From positions 1 through 14,934 of the forward strand of contig LJNI01000039.1 of the NCBI GenBank assembly GCA_001303225.1: DNA of 14,934 bases, in the 5' to 3' direction. The notes under the pieces are model-generated. The model was not told the DNA's origin. It was given only the letters and a program-made list of their open reading frames with translations, and did no database searches. A program made the translations under genes and the position numbers. Positions within the stretch are counted from its first letter, which is position 1; every line of letters starts with the position of its first letter. Below, in pieces: positions 7,101 to 14,100 of the stretch. This DNA comes from a candidate division TA06 bacterium DG_78. Its GTDB lineage: Bacteria > Hydrothermota > Tepidihabitantia > SM23-42.

Positions 7101-8100
7101 CAAATATTTTAAACTCTTTTAATAACCTGCTCTTGCCAATACCTGCATCTCCAGTTACCAAAACAACCTTGCCTTTACCGTTCCGCGCTTGCTCATACAG
7201 CGACTGTAACATCTCCATCTCTTTATCACGACCGACAAAGCGACTACTCATAAGATATCCCTCAAGCGTTTTCTCGGTTTCAAGCTCAAATTTCAAGTGG
7301 CTGAGCTTGTTTATCTCTTCGATTATCTCATTGGCACGACTAAAGCGTGCAGCAGGTTCAATAGCAAGTAATTGCATGATTAATTGTTCTGATTGTTTCG
7401 GCATGTTGGTAACGATGTTCGATGGTAATGCTGAGCTACGTTGTACTCTTTGTTGAAGAAGAGTGACAAAGCTTTCCTTCTTTCCGCGAAATGGCTTGCG
7501 CGTAAAGATCTCATATAACAATACACCTAAGGAATAGAGATCAGTTCTGTGGTCGACTGCCAATCCCTTTATCACTTCAGGCGCAATGTAAGGAAACGTG
7601 CCTTTAATCAGTGCACCACCTTTTATACGTTGCTCACCAGTAAGCCCGAAGTCCATAAGCTTGACACTGTTTTCGCATGACTTGTGGATAAGAACATTAC
7701 TAGGTTTTATGTCGTAATGAATTAAGCCTTTGGAATGGATATATTCTAAAACACGACAGAGCTGTACAATCAAAGGAAATACCTTTTTATAGTCTAACCT
7801 TTTTGTTGCTTCGAAAATATCCTGACCATCAATATATTCCATGGTAAAATAGCATCTATCGTCCTTGAGGCTTCCGAAATCATATACTGAACAGAGATTT
7901 GGATGGTGTAGTCTAGTGAGTAATCTAAATTCTCTTTTAAAACGTAGTACCGCCTCAGATGAGGTTTTCTGCTTATACAAAATTTTTAAGGCGATAATTC
8001 TCTTAGTTTTTAAATCCTCAACCCTGTAGACAACTCCTGTAGCACCAGCACCAAGTTTCTTCAAAATTGTATAACGGTTGTCAATTATTGTTCGTTTCAT
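4186..8100 (-). CDS. Ser/Thr protein kinase fused to AAA-type ATPase and TPR array
   Basis: The 1304-residue cytoplasmic protein has three parts. The first is a Hanks-type kinase (about 9-265): Gly-rich loop GAGATG (17-22), Lys39 in IALKIL, Glu57, catalytic loop HYDIKPSN (128-135), DFG (150-152) and APE (173-175). The second is an AAA/NACHT-like ATPase (about 287-560) with Walker A GDAGIGKS (317-324) and Walker B IVILLEDLHWADD (436-448), of the kind found in PknK and MalT-like regulators. The third is a helical region with many TPR units (about 700-1260; for example GNYARALQYYQKALSIARK). The catalytic loop has Tyr in place of Arg in HRD, so this is a non-RD kinase and may not need activation-loop phosphorylation. 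No membrane segment is evident. Family knowledge suggests a signal integrator that senses through the ATPase/TPR part and phosphorylates unknown targets. It has its own consensus promoter and precedes a secreted FG-GAP gene. Confidence 0.93.
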   Translation of the reverse strand: MKRTIIDNRYTILKKLGAGATGVVYRVEDLKTKRIIALKILYKQKTSSEAVLRFKREFRLLTRLHHPNLCSVYDFGSLKDDRCYFTMEYIDGQDIFEATKRLDYKKVFPLIVQLCRVLEYIHSKGLIHYDIKPSNVLIHKSCENSVKLMDFGLTGEQRIKGGALIKGTFPYIAPEVIKGLAVDHRTDLYSLGVLLYEIFTRKPFRGKKESFVTLLQQRVQRSSALPSNIVTNMPKQSEQLIMQLLAIEPAARFSRANEIIEEINKLSHLKFELETEKTLEGYLMSSRFVGRDKEMEMLQSLYEQARNGKGKVVLVTGDAGIGKSRLLKEFKIFVQLQHSHNFIGYVHRDTTQALEPFYDIFKELINYMMDEVDLSRSSKLKTTFAVLFKIFPDIPDRHLKKNVPRLASLMPQQEKLRNFEALSKLIGYCATMLGEIVILLEDLHWADDLSTQFLEYLSRNIAESNIFICGTAREQELEENQALQKMIRNLKDDGCFNQVGLSSLKFKDLYSFLDSTITRGSNSPELVRYLMTKSGGNPFFVEEIMRTLLQKRGVSIGEPMRIEDFKQIVIPETIEDIILKRVKDLDINSQKVLNYAAIFLKGFTYDVMKRLNKLDDTELSRTLWNLTRKQVLIEKGNTFQFYHTTLQESLNKRLSPRNKKRLNYNVGKVLENINKRNLEQVVEDLAFYFINARDHKRGVRYGIRAAKKCRERYANEQAIRFYKSTLELLSDKNPSLRFDILQKLVHMGATVGFYDDMVEHGNEALSIEVGPIDKKIDIILEFGTFYVKKGRLDEASHIYQRGMRLLKKMKGSRLKTLLEANINAYICRLYLAKGDYKNARRFDFDALKLVKGLKGKQAIKLQARVYNTMGIIERTKGYYGRKPDYEKIVSYYKKSYTCYKKVKDEYGVATVLNNLGRVYRDKFGFKKTFIYYQKSIRILEKIGDQHGISMGLSTTGDFLREKGNYARALQYYQKALSIARKIGIASRIGRSLGGIGRCFLQLCEYKRAKDYFEKSLKIYNTMGWNASKSNMEKCIGEVYQAMGDYMSALNFYRKSLRISRNTNHHLCLANSFTKIGSVFMEIGEFSKARRYIKDGLRTANTLEMRRIVIENYILLCQIYKIMEDYASAKDYCKQGIKMAKELGMKPLLLQLFILLAELHYHEGKYVESIKIVNKAENLAKKMGTKDLYAEALLIKVKNELKQSRLSKVEFIKILDEAKGIVEEIGCPEILWKVYFEYGRFSEKYREYYEALNHYEKCIVIFKDVVDKIKYESFKKSYLNRPDRHAVFSAVNALYARNKEGFFTK

Positions 8101-8117
8101 AATCTGGCTCTATTTTA

Positions 8118-8145
8118 ATTATAACTTACGGAGATATTTTGTCAA
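8118..8145 (-). promoter_or_regulatory. Consensus promoter of the kinase gene (TTGACA-16-TATAAT)
   Basis: Both hexamers match the sigma-70 consensus exactly (TTGACA 8145-8140, TATAAT 8123-8118) with a 16-bp spacer. The -10 box ends 17 nt before ATG 8100, so the 5' leader would be only about 10 nt, with no clear SD. This separates the kinase/FG-GAP unit from the upstream folC operon. Confidence 0.8.
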
Positions 8146-8203
8146 GATACCACAACTGAATGATCAATAATGAATAATACTATTATGAAGTGGGACTAAT
8201 CTA

Positions 8204-9463
8204 CTACCCTTTTGGCCAGAGATAGAAAGAACCGGTGATAACAATGGCAGAGTTCTTGCATATTTTTGCTTTTAAATGGCGAACGGCTTGTTTTACCGAT
8301 GGTTCGATAATAAGATTTTTTTGATACTTTTTTGCTATTTTGTAAACATCACTCGGGTCCATCCCCAATGGATTGCCTATTGGTACAAGCACAACCTCTC
8401 TCGCCTGAGGAAATATATTTTGTAAACAATAGCCTATAGTCTTATTTTTTTTACAACCGAAGATTAAAAATACATTTCTTGTCTTGAGGAAGGCAAGGTT
8501 TCTATCTAATGCCTCAAAGGAATCTTGATTATGAGCACAATCATAGATTATCAAGGGTTTATGAGAAACGATTTCAAATCTGCCGTGTAATTCTGTTCTT
8601 TGAATACCTCTCTTTACAGCAATTGGTTCGATATGAAACCCCATCGTTTTCAACTCACTCAATACAGCTAAAGCGATGAGGAGGTTTTCAATCTGGTGTG
8701 TTCCAGTCAGAGGTAAGAATGCATTGAATGTACCAATCTCACCGGTAATCCTCACATGACTACCCCTGATCGATTCTTTCATTACGTTAATAGTATGCTT
8801 ATCCTCAGCGAATATAATGGACGTTCTTCTTAGATTCACAATTTTTTTCAGAACTTTTGCTGCACTCGGGCGTTGATGAGTTGTAATTAATCTAATTCCT
8901 TTTTTAATGATACCTGCTTTTTCCTGAGCAATTTGAGATAATGTGTTACCTAGTGATTGGGTGTGATCATAACCGATTTTTGTGATAACTGATACCAAAG
9001 GAGTCGTTGCATTCGTTGCGTCGAGCCTGCCTCCAAGTCCGACTTCGAAAATCGAAAAATCCGTTTTCTTTTTTAAAAAATAGAGAAAGGCGACAGTTGT
9101 CAGCACTTCAAAAAATGTCCGAATCCCCCTTTCTTTTCGGATGTGGGGTTTCATATAATCTATGTGTGTTCCTAATTGTTTTCTCGAAATATTGATATTA
9201 TTGACTTTTATTCTTTCATATACTTTTTCGAGATGGGGTGACGTATATAATCCAACTCTGTAGCCATTAGCTATTAAACATGAGTTAAGGATTGCTGCAG
9301 TAGAACCTTTACCTTTTGTGCCTCCGATGAGTATTGTATTTTTTAATTTCCTATGGGGTGCGTCTATTCTTAGTAGGAATTTAACGTATTTCTTAAGACT
9401 GTAGTTATAACCGTGCCTCTTCTCATAATCAATTAAAGAGTCTAAAAACTTCTCAGGATTCAC
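8204..9463 (-). CDS. folC: Bifunctional dihydrofolate synthase / folylpolyglutamate synthase
   Basis: The 419-residue Mur-ligase-family enzyme adds glutamate to dihydropteroate (making dihydrofolate) and/or extends polyglutamate tails, using ATP, in the cytoplasm. Visible motifs are the P-loop IGGTKGKGST (46-55), LYTSPHLEKVYERIKVN (72-88), the Mg-binding FEVGLGGRLDATN (139-151), ITKIGYDHTQSLGNT (160-174), QEKAGIIKKG (180-189), the ligase-domain YDCAHNQDSF, and a C-terminal VITGSFYLWPKG. Length is typical. The start is GTG 9463: the next in-frame codons upstream reach a TAG with no start codon. It overlaps the end of nadC by 11 bp, which suggests translational coupling. The gene ends in tandem TAG TAG. 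Whether both activities are present cannot be told from sequence alone. Confidence 0.93.
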   Translation of the reverse strand: MNPEKFLDSLIDYEKRHGYNYSLKKYVKFLLRIDAPHRKLKNTILIGGTKGKGSTAAILNSCLIANGYRVGLYTSPHLEKVYERIKVNNINISRKQLGTHIDYMKPHIRKERGIRTFFEVLTTVAFLYFLKKKTDFSIFEVGLGGRLDATNATTPLVSVITKIGYDHTQSLGNTLSQIAQEKAGIIKKGIRLITTHQRPSAAKVLKKIVNLRRTSIIFAEDKHTINVMKESIRGSHVRITGEIGTFNAFLPLTGTHQIENLLIALAVLSELKTMGFHIEPIAVKRGIQRTELHGRFEIVSHKPLIIYDCAHNQDSFEALDRNLAFLKTRNVFLIFGCKKNKTIGYCLQNIFPQAREVVLVPIGNPLGMDPSDVYKIAKKYQKNLIIEPSVKQAVRHLKAKICKNSAIVITGSFYLWPKG

Positions 9464-10334
9464 ATTCGCCTAACATTTTCAGTTTTAAGGCGATATCAAT
9501 TGCTCGAGCTGAGTGGGTTAGTGCTCCTACAGATATAAAATCTGCACCACAATTGGCAAATTCTTCGATAGTGCTGAGATTGATACCACCACTTATTTCA
9601 ATTTCCACGTTAGTAGTGCTCTTTCGCACTATTTCGACGCAGCGTTGTATCTGGTGTAAGGTCATGTTGTCGAGCATCACTCTATTAACCTTTAAACCAA
9701 GCGTTTCTTGCAACTCATCAAATGTCCTCACCTCGACTTCAATAAATGTCCTCTTCTTTTTTTCTCTCACCGCATTAACCGCATTAGTAATACTGCCTGC
9801 AATCTCAATATGATTGTCTTTTATCAAAACCATATCATAGAGACCGAAGCGATGGTTGTAACCACCTCCTACACGTACTGCATACTTCTCAATAATCCGT
9901 AGCCCAGGTAATGTCTTCCGTGTGTCTAATATTTTGACATGACCTGCTGTTGCACTGACAAATCTTTTTGTCAGTGAGGCAATTCCGCTCAGATGTTGCA
10001 GAAAATTAAGAGCAGTCCGTTCTCCCTTAAGACAAGCATGAGCAGATCCAGTAATAGTAGCGATGGTCATTCCTGCAGAAAATGCATCACCATCATGCAT
10101 CTTTTTTTGAAAATCAATGTGTTCATCAATTTCTTCAAATACCATTTGGGCAAGGTCGATGCCGCATAAGATACCATCTTCTCTGGGAAATAATATGCCC
10201 AACGTTCGTGCGCTCTCGTGTACAATAGTGTTTGTTGTAATATCTCCTCTGCCAATATCTTCTTTTAAGGAAGCCTTTACTATTTTACGGAATTGCCGTA
10301 ATTCTTTATTTCTTCGAATAATTTTTCTGACGAT
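9453..10334 (-). CDS. nadC: Quinolinate phosphoribosyltransferase (nicotinate-nucleotide pyrophosphorylase), unusual start codon
   Basis: This enzyme converts quinolinate and PRPP to nicotinate mononucleotide, CO2 and PPi in de novo NAD synthesis. Family motifs are clear: [11 protein letters not shown] near the N-terminus, [70 protein letters not shown] and EISGGI. The conserved N-terminus lies upstream of the first usual start codon in frame (TTG 10202). Between that TTG and an in-frame TAA near 10378 there is no ATG, GTG, TTG or CTG. Candidate starts are ATC 10334 (293 residues, SD-like AAGGGAGG 4 nt upstream), ATT 10322 or 10319, and ATA 10283 (276 residues). I used ATC 10334 because of the SD; this end is uncertain. 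The gene overlaps uvrB upstream and folC downstream. A sequence error near the start is the main alternative. Confidence 0.9.
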   Translation of the reverse strand: MVRKIIRRNKELRQFRKIVKASLKEDIGRGDITTNTIVHESARTLGILFPREDGILCGIDLAQMVFEEIDEHIDFQKKMHDGDAFSAGMTIATITGSAHACLKGERTALNFLQHLSGIASLTKRFVSATAGHVKILDTRKTLPGLRIIEKYAVRVGGGYNHRFGLYDMVLIKDNHIEIAGSITNAVNAVREKKKRTFIEVEVRTFDELQETLGLKVNRVMLDNMTLHQIQRCVEIVRKSTTNVEIEISGGINLSTIEEFANCGADFISVGALTHSARAIDIALKLKMLGECES

Positions 10335-12306
10335 GTTTCCTCCCTTCGCTCCGCTCCAGTTTACGTTTAAGTTGTTTTATTTTATCGCGTATTTCCGCAG
10401 CACGCTCGAACTCGAGCAACGACGCTGCATCTTCCATCTCTTTATAGAGTCGTCCGATTTCGTCGATACTCAGTTCCTCCTTGTGGTCATATTTTGTTAT
10501 ACGATCAGCAACCGATGTTGCTTTCATAATCTCGTCGTGCGTTTTTACTATGCTCTTAGGTGTAATGTTGTATTTTTTATTATATCTAATCTGTTTATTT
10601 CTACGTCTGTCCATCTCTTTGATTGCCCTCCGCATGGAGCTTGTGATTTCATCCGCATACATTATTACTTCACTACGGACATTTCGTGCTGCTCGTCCAG
10701 CAGTTTGAATTAATGAACGTTCACTTCTCAAAAATCCTTCTCGGTCTGCATCGAGGATAGCAACGAGTGCGACTTCTGGCAGATCGAGTCCTTCTCTTAA
10801 AAGATTAATGCCGACGAGCACATCATATTCGCCGAGCCTCAGTCCCCTCAGAATTTCAACACGTTGAATCGCATCAATTTCAGAGTGCATATATCTCACC
10901 CTTATCCCGATCTCGTTGAGGTACTGCGCAAGATCTTCAGCCATCCTTTTGGTGAGTGTCGTGACAAGGACTCGCTCTCTACTATCTACCCTCATTTGAA
11001 TCTCTCCGATTAAATCATCGACCTGATTTTTTGCCGGCTTGATTGTGACCTTAGGATCTACAATGCCTGTAGGTCGAACAATTTGTTCAACAACACGGCG
11101 TTTAGATTTTTCTACTTCCCATTCAGCTGGCGTTGCAGAGATACAAATTGCCTGGTTGATGAGTGATTCGAATTCAATGAATTTAAGTGGTCTATTTTCT
11201 AATGCCGAAGGTAATCGAAAACCGTATTCAACGAGGTTTGCTTTACGCGAGTGGTCGCCTTCATACATACCGTTAAGTTGAGGAATGGTCACATGGGATT
11301 CATCGATAATCATTAAATAATCCTTTGGAAAATAATCTATCAAGCAAAATGGTCGTTCTCCGGGTTCCCGGCCTGAGAGGTGCATGGAATAGTTTTCGAT
11401 GCCTGAGCAGTAACCCAGTTCTACAAGCATCTCTATATCAAAATTTGTTCTCTGTTGTAATCTCTGCGCCTCCAATAGTTTCCCTTGGCTCGTAAGGGTT
11501 TTAATTCGTTCGCCAAGTTCAACCTTGATATTTTTAACAGCCTCTTCAATCCTCGGTTGGGTTGTAATAAAGTGCTTTGCCGGAAATATTATAATATTGT
11601 CCAGTTCTTCTTTAACATGACCCGAGGTTGGATCAAAAATTTGGATTTTTTCGACCGTGTCATCGAGCAGCTCGACGCGTATTCCGTACTGTTCATCTGC
11701 AGGATATATATCAACAATATCACCACGCACTCGAAATGTTCCCCGAGAAAATTCAATATCATTTCGCTTGTATTGAATTGATACTAATGAATCGAGCAAT
11801 GAATCTCTTCCTTTTTCTTTTCCTTTTTCTAAAAAGACAACCAGTTCCTTTACTTCATCTGGCGAACCGATATTATAAATACAGGAAACTGATGCAATAA
11901 TTATGACGTCGCGTCGCGAAAGTAGATTAGAAGTAGCCCGGAGCCTAAGTCTTTCAATTTCTTCATTTATCGATGCGTCCTTTTCTATGTAGAGATCGCT
12001 CGCTGGCACATATGCCTCAGGCTGATAGTAATCATAATATGAAATAAAATATTCAACTGCGTTGTCAGGGAAAAATGATTTGAGTTCACTGTATAACTGT
12101 GCTGCTAACGTTTTGTTATGGGAAATGACGAGTGTTGGTTTTTGAACTTTTTCTATCACATTGGCGATCGTAAACGTTTTGCCTGAGCCGGTTACACCTA
12201 AAAGTGTTTGAAATTTATAGCCCTTCACGAAACTGTCAACCAAGCGCTCAATTGCATTTGGTTGATCACCTTTTGGACTAAAATTTGAGTGGAGTTTAAG
12301 TTTCAC
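10306..12306 (-). CDS. uvrB: UvrABC excinuclease subunit B
   Basis: The 666-residue protein is the damage-verification helicase-like subunit of nucleotide excision repair, loaded by UvrA and partner of the UvrC nuclease. It shows the family N-terminus ([14 protein letters not shown]), Walker A GVTGSGKT (37-44), the beta-hairpin that inserts between the strands ([12 protein letters not shown], 90-101), IIDESH (Walker B), helicase motifs including [20 protein letters not shown] and QTAGRAARN, and a C-terminal UVR domain ([20 protein letters not shown]) that binds UvrC. Length is full. The start is GTG 12306; a TAA lies two codons upstream in frame. The start overlaps the end of the GH13 gene by 11 bp, and the 3' end overlaps the likely start of nadC. 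It appears to be expressed from the GH13 promoter. Confidence 0.97.
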   Translation of the reverse strand: MKLKLHSNFSPKGDQPNAIERLVDSFVKGYKFQTLLGVTGSGKTFTIANVIEKVQKPTLVISHNKTLAAQLYSELKSFFPDNAVEYFISYYDYYQPEAYVPASDLYIEKDASINEEIERLRLRATSNLLSRRDVIIIASVSCIYNIGSPDEVKELVVFLEKGKEKGRDSLLDSLVSIQYKRNDIEFSRGTFRVRGDIVDIYPADEQYGIRVELLDDTVEKIQIFDPTSGHVKEELDNIIIFPAKHFITTQPRIEEAVKNIKVELGERIKTLTSQGKLLEAQRLQQRTNFDIEMLVELGYCSGIENYSMHLSGREPGERPFCLIDYFPKDYLMIIDESHVTIPQLNGMYEGDHSRKANLVEYGFRLPSALENRPLKFIEFESLINQAICISATPAEWEVEKSKRRVVEQIVRPTGIVDPKVTIKPAKNQVDDLIGEIQMRVDSRERVLVTTLTKRMAEDLAQYLNEIGIRVRYMHSEIDAIQRVEILRGLRLGEYDVLVGINLLREGLDLPEVALVAILDADREGFLRSERSLIQTAGRAARNVRSEVIMYADEITSSMRRAIKEMDRRRNKQIRYNKKYNITPKSIVKTHDEIMKATSVADRITKYDHKEELSIDEIGRLYKEMEDAASLLEFERAAEIRDKIKQLKRKLERSEGRKHRQKNYSKK
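10339..10346 (-). promoter_or_regulatory. SD-like AAGGGAGG inside the 3' end of uvrB, possibly for nadC
   Basis: AAGGGAGG on the minus strand ends 4 nt before an in-frame ATC (10334) of the nadC frame and about 16 nt before the first ATT (10322). It is the only good SD near the missing nadC start. The same bases encode UvrB residues, so it may be fortuitous. Confidence 0.4.
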
Positions 12307-13981
12307 GTCTTAAAATACGGTACGATTTTGGATCGATAGATAACCGTAATACTTGCGAGTCAGCAATTAGTTTTTCACCACTCAGTAAATCGATATACAC
12401 ACCATCCCAGGCTGGAACTCTGACGAAAGATTGTGCGTCACTAGAGTTTAATACAACAATCAAACCCCCACGGTCATACGCGTACACTTTGTTGATATCA
12501 TTCACGTAGAGGGTGAAGAAATGTTTTTGCGAGATTTGAGGATTCGTTTTCCGTATTTTAATGAGTTCCTTAATTTCATTAAGTAACTCACGATTTTGCG
12601 CTTCAGTATCCCACGTAAAACTGCCGAGGTTAAGACGCGCAGATTCAGACATACCTACTTCATCTCCATATACGATGACAGGTGATCCACAGAAGGTGAA
12701 GATGAACGCAAAGAGGTTTTTCACGATAGATCCTTTTGCGATGTGGCAGATTCTTCTATCATTGGTCGAAAGAGTGATTTGATTTATGCAATTAGACTGT
12801 GGTGGGTTGAAGAACAAAAGATTTCGTAGACTACTGTCAAATTCACTTGTCGTTATTGTGTTTTGGATAAAATATTTTATTATTAAATCAGTTAATGCCC
12901 AATTTGGGCAACCGTCAAAACCCTCACCTTTCACGGGTAATGAACCACTTCCAAGTAAGAGAATATCTGGATATTTTGATTTTAAATGCTGACGTACTAT
13001 CTTAACAAAATCGGCATCAATTGTTTTACTCTCACCAATATAGAAACCATCAAACCCAAAACGCTTCCAGTAATCCAAATAACTGATGAGATAGTTGATA
13101 ACTTCAGAATTATGTAAATTTAATTTAGGAAAACGGTAATCTGAACGCCAACACTCGTAGTTTGGCGGTGATGTTGTTATTGGTATTTCATCTATTATGT
13201 ACCAATCAACATACTTTGACAACGCACCTTTGTTGACAATATCCGTAAATACAGGAAAATCGTTACCAGTGTGGGTGAATGTAACATTCAAAACAATTCT
13301 TTTATCCTTCTTGTGTACTTCATCAATGAGTGTTTTCAAATCGAGCGTATCACCAAATGAAGGGTCGAGCGTCATATAGTCGATCGGATCTAATTTATGG
13401 TTAGACAGTGCACTAAAAATTGGCTGTAACAGTATGATATCAGGATTGAGTGAGTCTATGTAAGCAATTTTTTGTCGTATGCCCGGTAAATCACCACCAT
13501 ACGGACGCCAATTTTCTGGTTTTTCACCCCATGTGAGTTTATTGAGTGGATCATTCGTGAGGTTACCATTGTAAAAACCATCCGGGAAGATAGTATAATA
13601 CGTTTTTCCAGAAGCCCATCGTGGAGTTTCAAATAGTGGAGCCTTGGCTTTAAATGTACCAGAAACAGGAAATTTTATCGTATCTTGTGCACTCCTTAAG
13701 ATAAAGTGATAGGTGAGTGTTGTGTCGAATCTATTCAGATTAGCCACAAAATATTCAAATTGCTCTTCTTGATGTATGATCTCCATATTTACAGATTGAG
13801 AGTCAATAACGATATCTGCTTTGATAACACTACCTCTTTTTGTTTTTAGTGTTATCTGTCCGGCAACCGGATTGACATAAAGGATATCGTTTGGATTATG
13901 AAAAACAGCGTTGACATCAATCGCTCTTACGAGCTGTATCCAGCATAATGATGTTATTACAATATTTACTAACCGTGTCAT
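12296..13981 (-). CDS. Secreted GH13 alpha-amylase-like protein, probably catalytically inactive
   Basis: The 561-residue protein has a short signal peptide (about 1-20, ending LVRA), an N-terminal beta domain (about 21-120), a neopullulanase-like GH13 barrel (about 124-480) and a C-terminal beta domain. Fold landmarks are intact: [50 protein letters not shown]. The four GH13 signature regions are degenerate. Region I reads LNVTFTHTG instead of LDxVFNHxG. Region II reads GFDGFYIGE (309-317) with Gly316 at the nucleophile Asp position and Tyr314 for the invariant Arg. Region III reads LGSGS (343-347) with Ser345 for the acid/base Glu. Region IV reads STNDRR with Asn407 for His, while Asp408 is kept. 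It is therefore more likely a secreted glucan-binding or scaffold protein than an enzyme. It is the first gene of an operon with uvrB, nadC and folC. Confidence 0.88.
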   Translation of the reverse strand: MTRLVNIVITSLCWIQLVRAIDVNAVFHNPNDILYVNPVAGQITLKTKRGSVIKADIVIDSQSVNMEIIHQEEQFEYFVANLNRFDTTLTYHFILRSAQDTIKFPVSGTFKAKAPLFETPRWASGKTYYTIFPDGFYNGNLTNDPLNKLTWGEKPENWRPYGGDLPGIRQKIAYIDSLNPDIILLQPIFSALSNHKLDPIDYMTLDPSFGDTLDLKTLIDEVHKKDKRIVLNVTFTHTGNDFPVFTDIVNKGALSKYVDWYIIDEIPITTSPPNYECWRSDYRFPKLNLHNSEVINYLISYLDYWKRFGFDGFYIGESKTIDADFVKIVRQHLKSKYPDILLLGSGSLPVKGEGFDGCPNWALTDLIIKYFIQNTITTSEFDSSLRNLLFFNPPQSNCINQITLSTNDRRICHIAKGSIVKNLFAFIFTFCGSPVIVYGDEVGMSESARLNLGSFTWDTEAQNRELLNEIKELIKIRKTNPQISQKHFFTLYVNDINKVYAYDRGGLIVVLNSSDAQSFVRVPAWDGVYIDLLSGEKLIADSQVLRLSIDPKSYRILRRET

Positions 13982-13987
13982 ATGTAA

Positions 13988-14015
13988 ATTTTACATAGAT
14001 AAGATTACGTGTCAA
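13988..14015 (-). promoter_or_regulatory. Promoter of the GH13-uvrB-nadC-folC operon (TTGACA-16-TAAAAT), leaderless geometry
   Basis: TTGACA (14015-14010) and TAAAAT (13993-13988) on the minus strand have a 16-bp spacer. The -10 box ends 6 nt before ATG 13981, so the mRNA should begin at the start codon. There is no SD. Confidence 0.7.
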
Positions 14016-14039
14016 CATCATGGTTGAGCAGAGAAATAG

Positions 14040-14047
14040 ACTTAAGT
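14040..14047. promoter_or_regulatory. Palindrome ACTTAAGT between divergent promoters (possible operator)
   Basis: A perfect 8-bp palindrome lies between the two divergent -35 boxes (14015 and 14066), flanked by ATAG on the left and CTAT two bases to the right, making a longer imperfect dyad. It is not a CIRCE element. A regulator binding here could reach both promoters, but an 8-bp palindrome can occur by chance. Confidence 0.2.
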
Positions 14048-14065
14048 AGCTATCGCCTTCGAGTC

Positions 14066-14093
14066 TTGACAACTTTAGATTATTCACTATAAT
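14066..14093 (+). promoter_or_regulatory. Consensus promoter of hslU (TTGACA-16-TATAAT), leaderless geometry
   Basis: Both hexamers are exact consensus (TTGACA 14066-14071, TATAAT 14088-14093) with a 16-bp spacer. The -10 box ends 7 nt before ATG 14101, placing the transcription start at or next to the start codon. Confidence 0.85.
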
Positions 14094-14100
14094 CAGGGTG

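Noticed and set aside
8146..8203. Terminator between folC and the kinase gene
   Set aside because: Only short AT-rich inverted repeats (TAATA-type) are present; no GC-containing stem with a T run was found.
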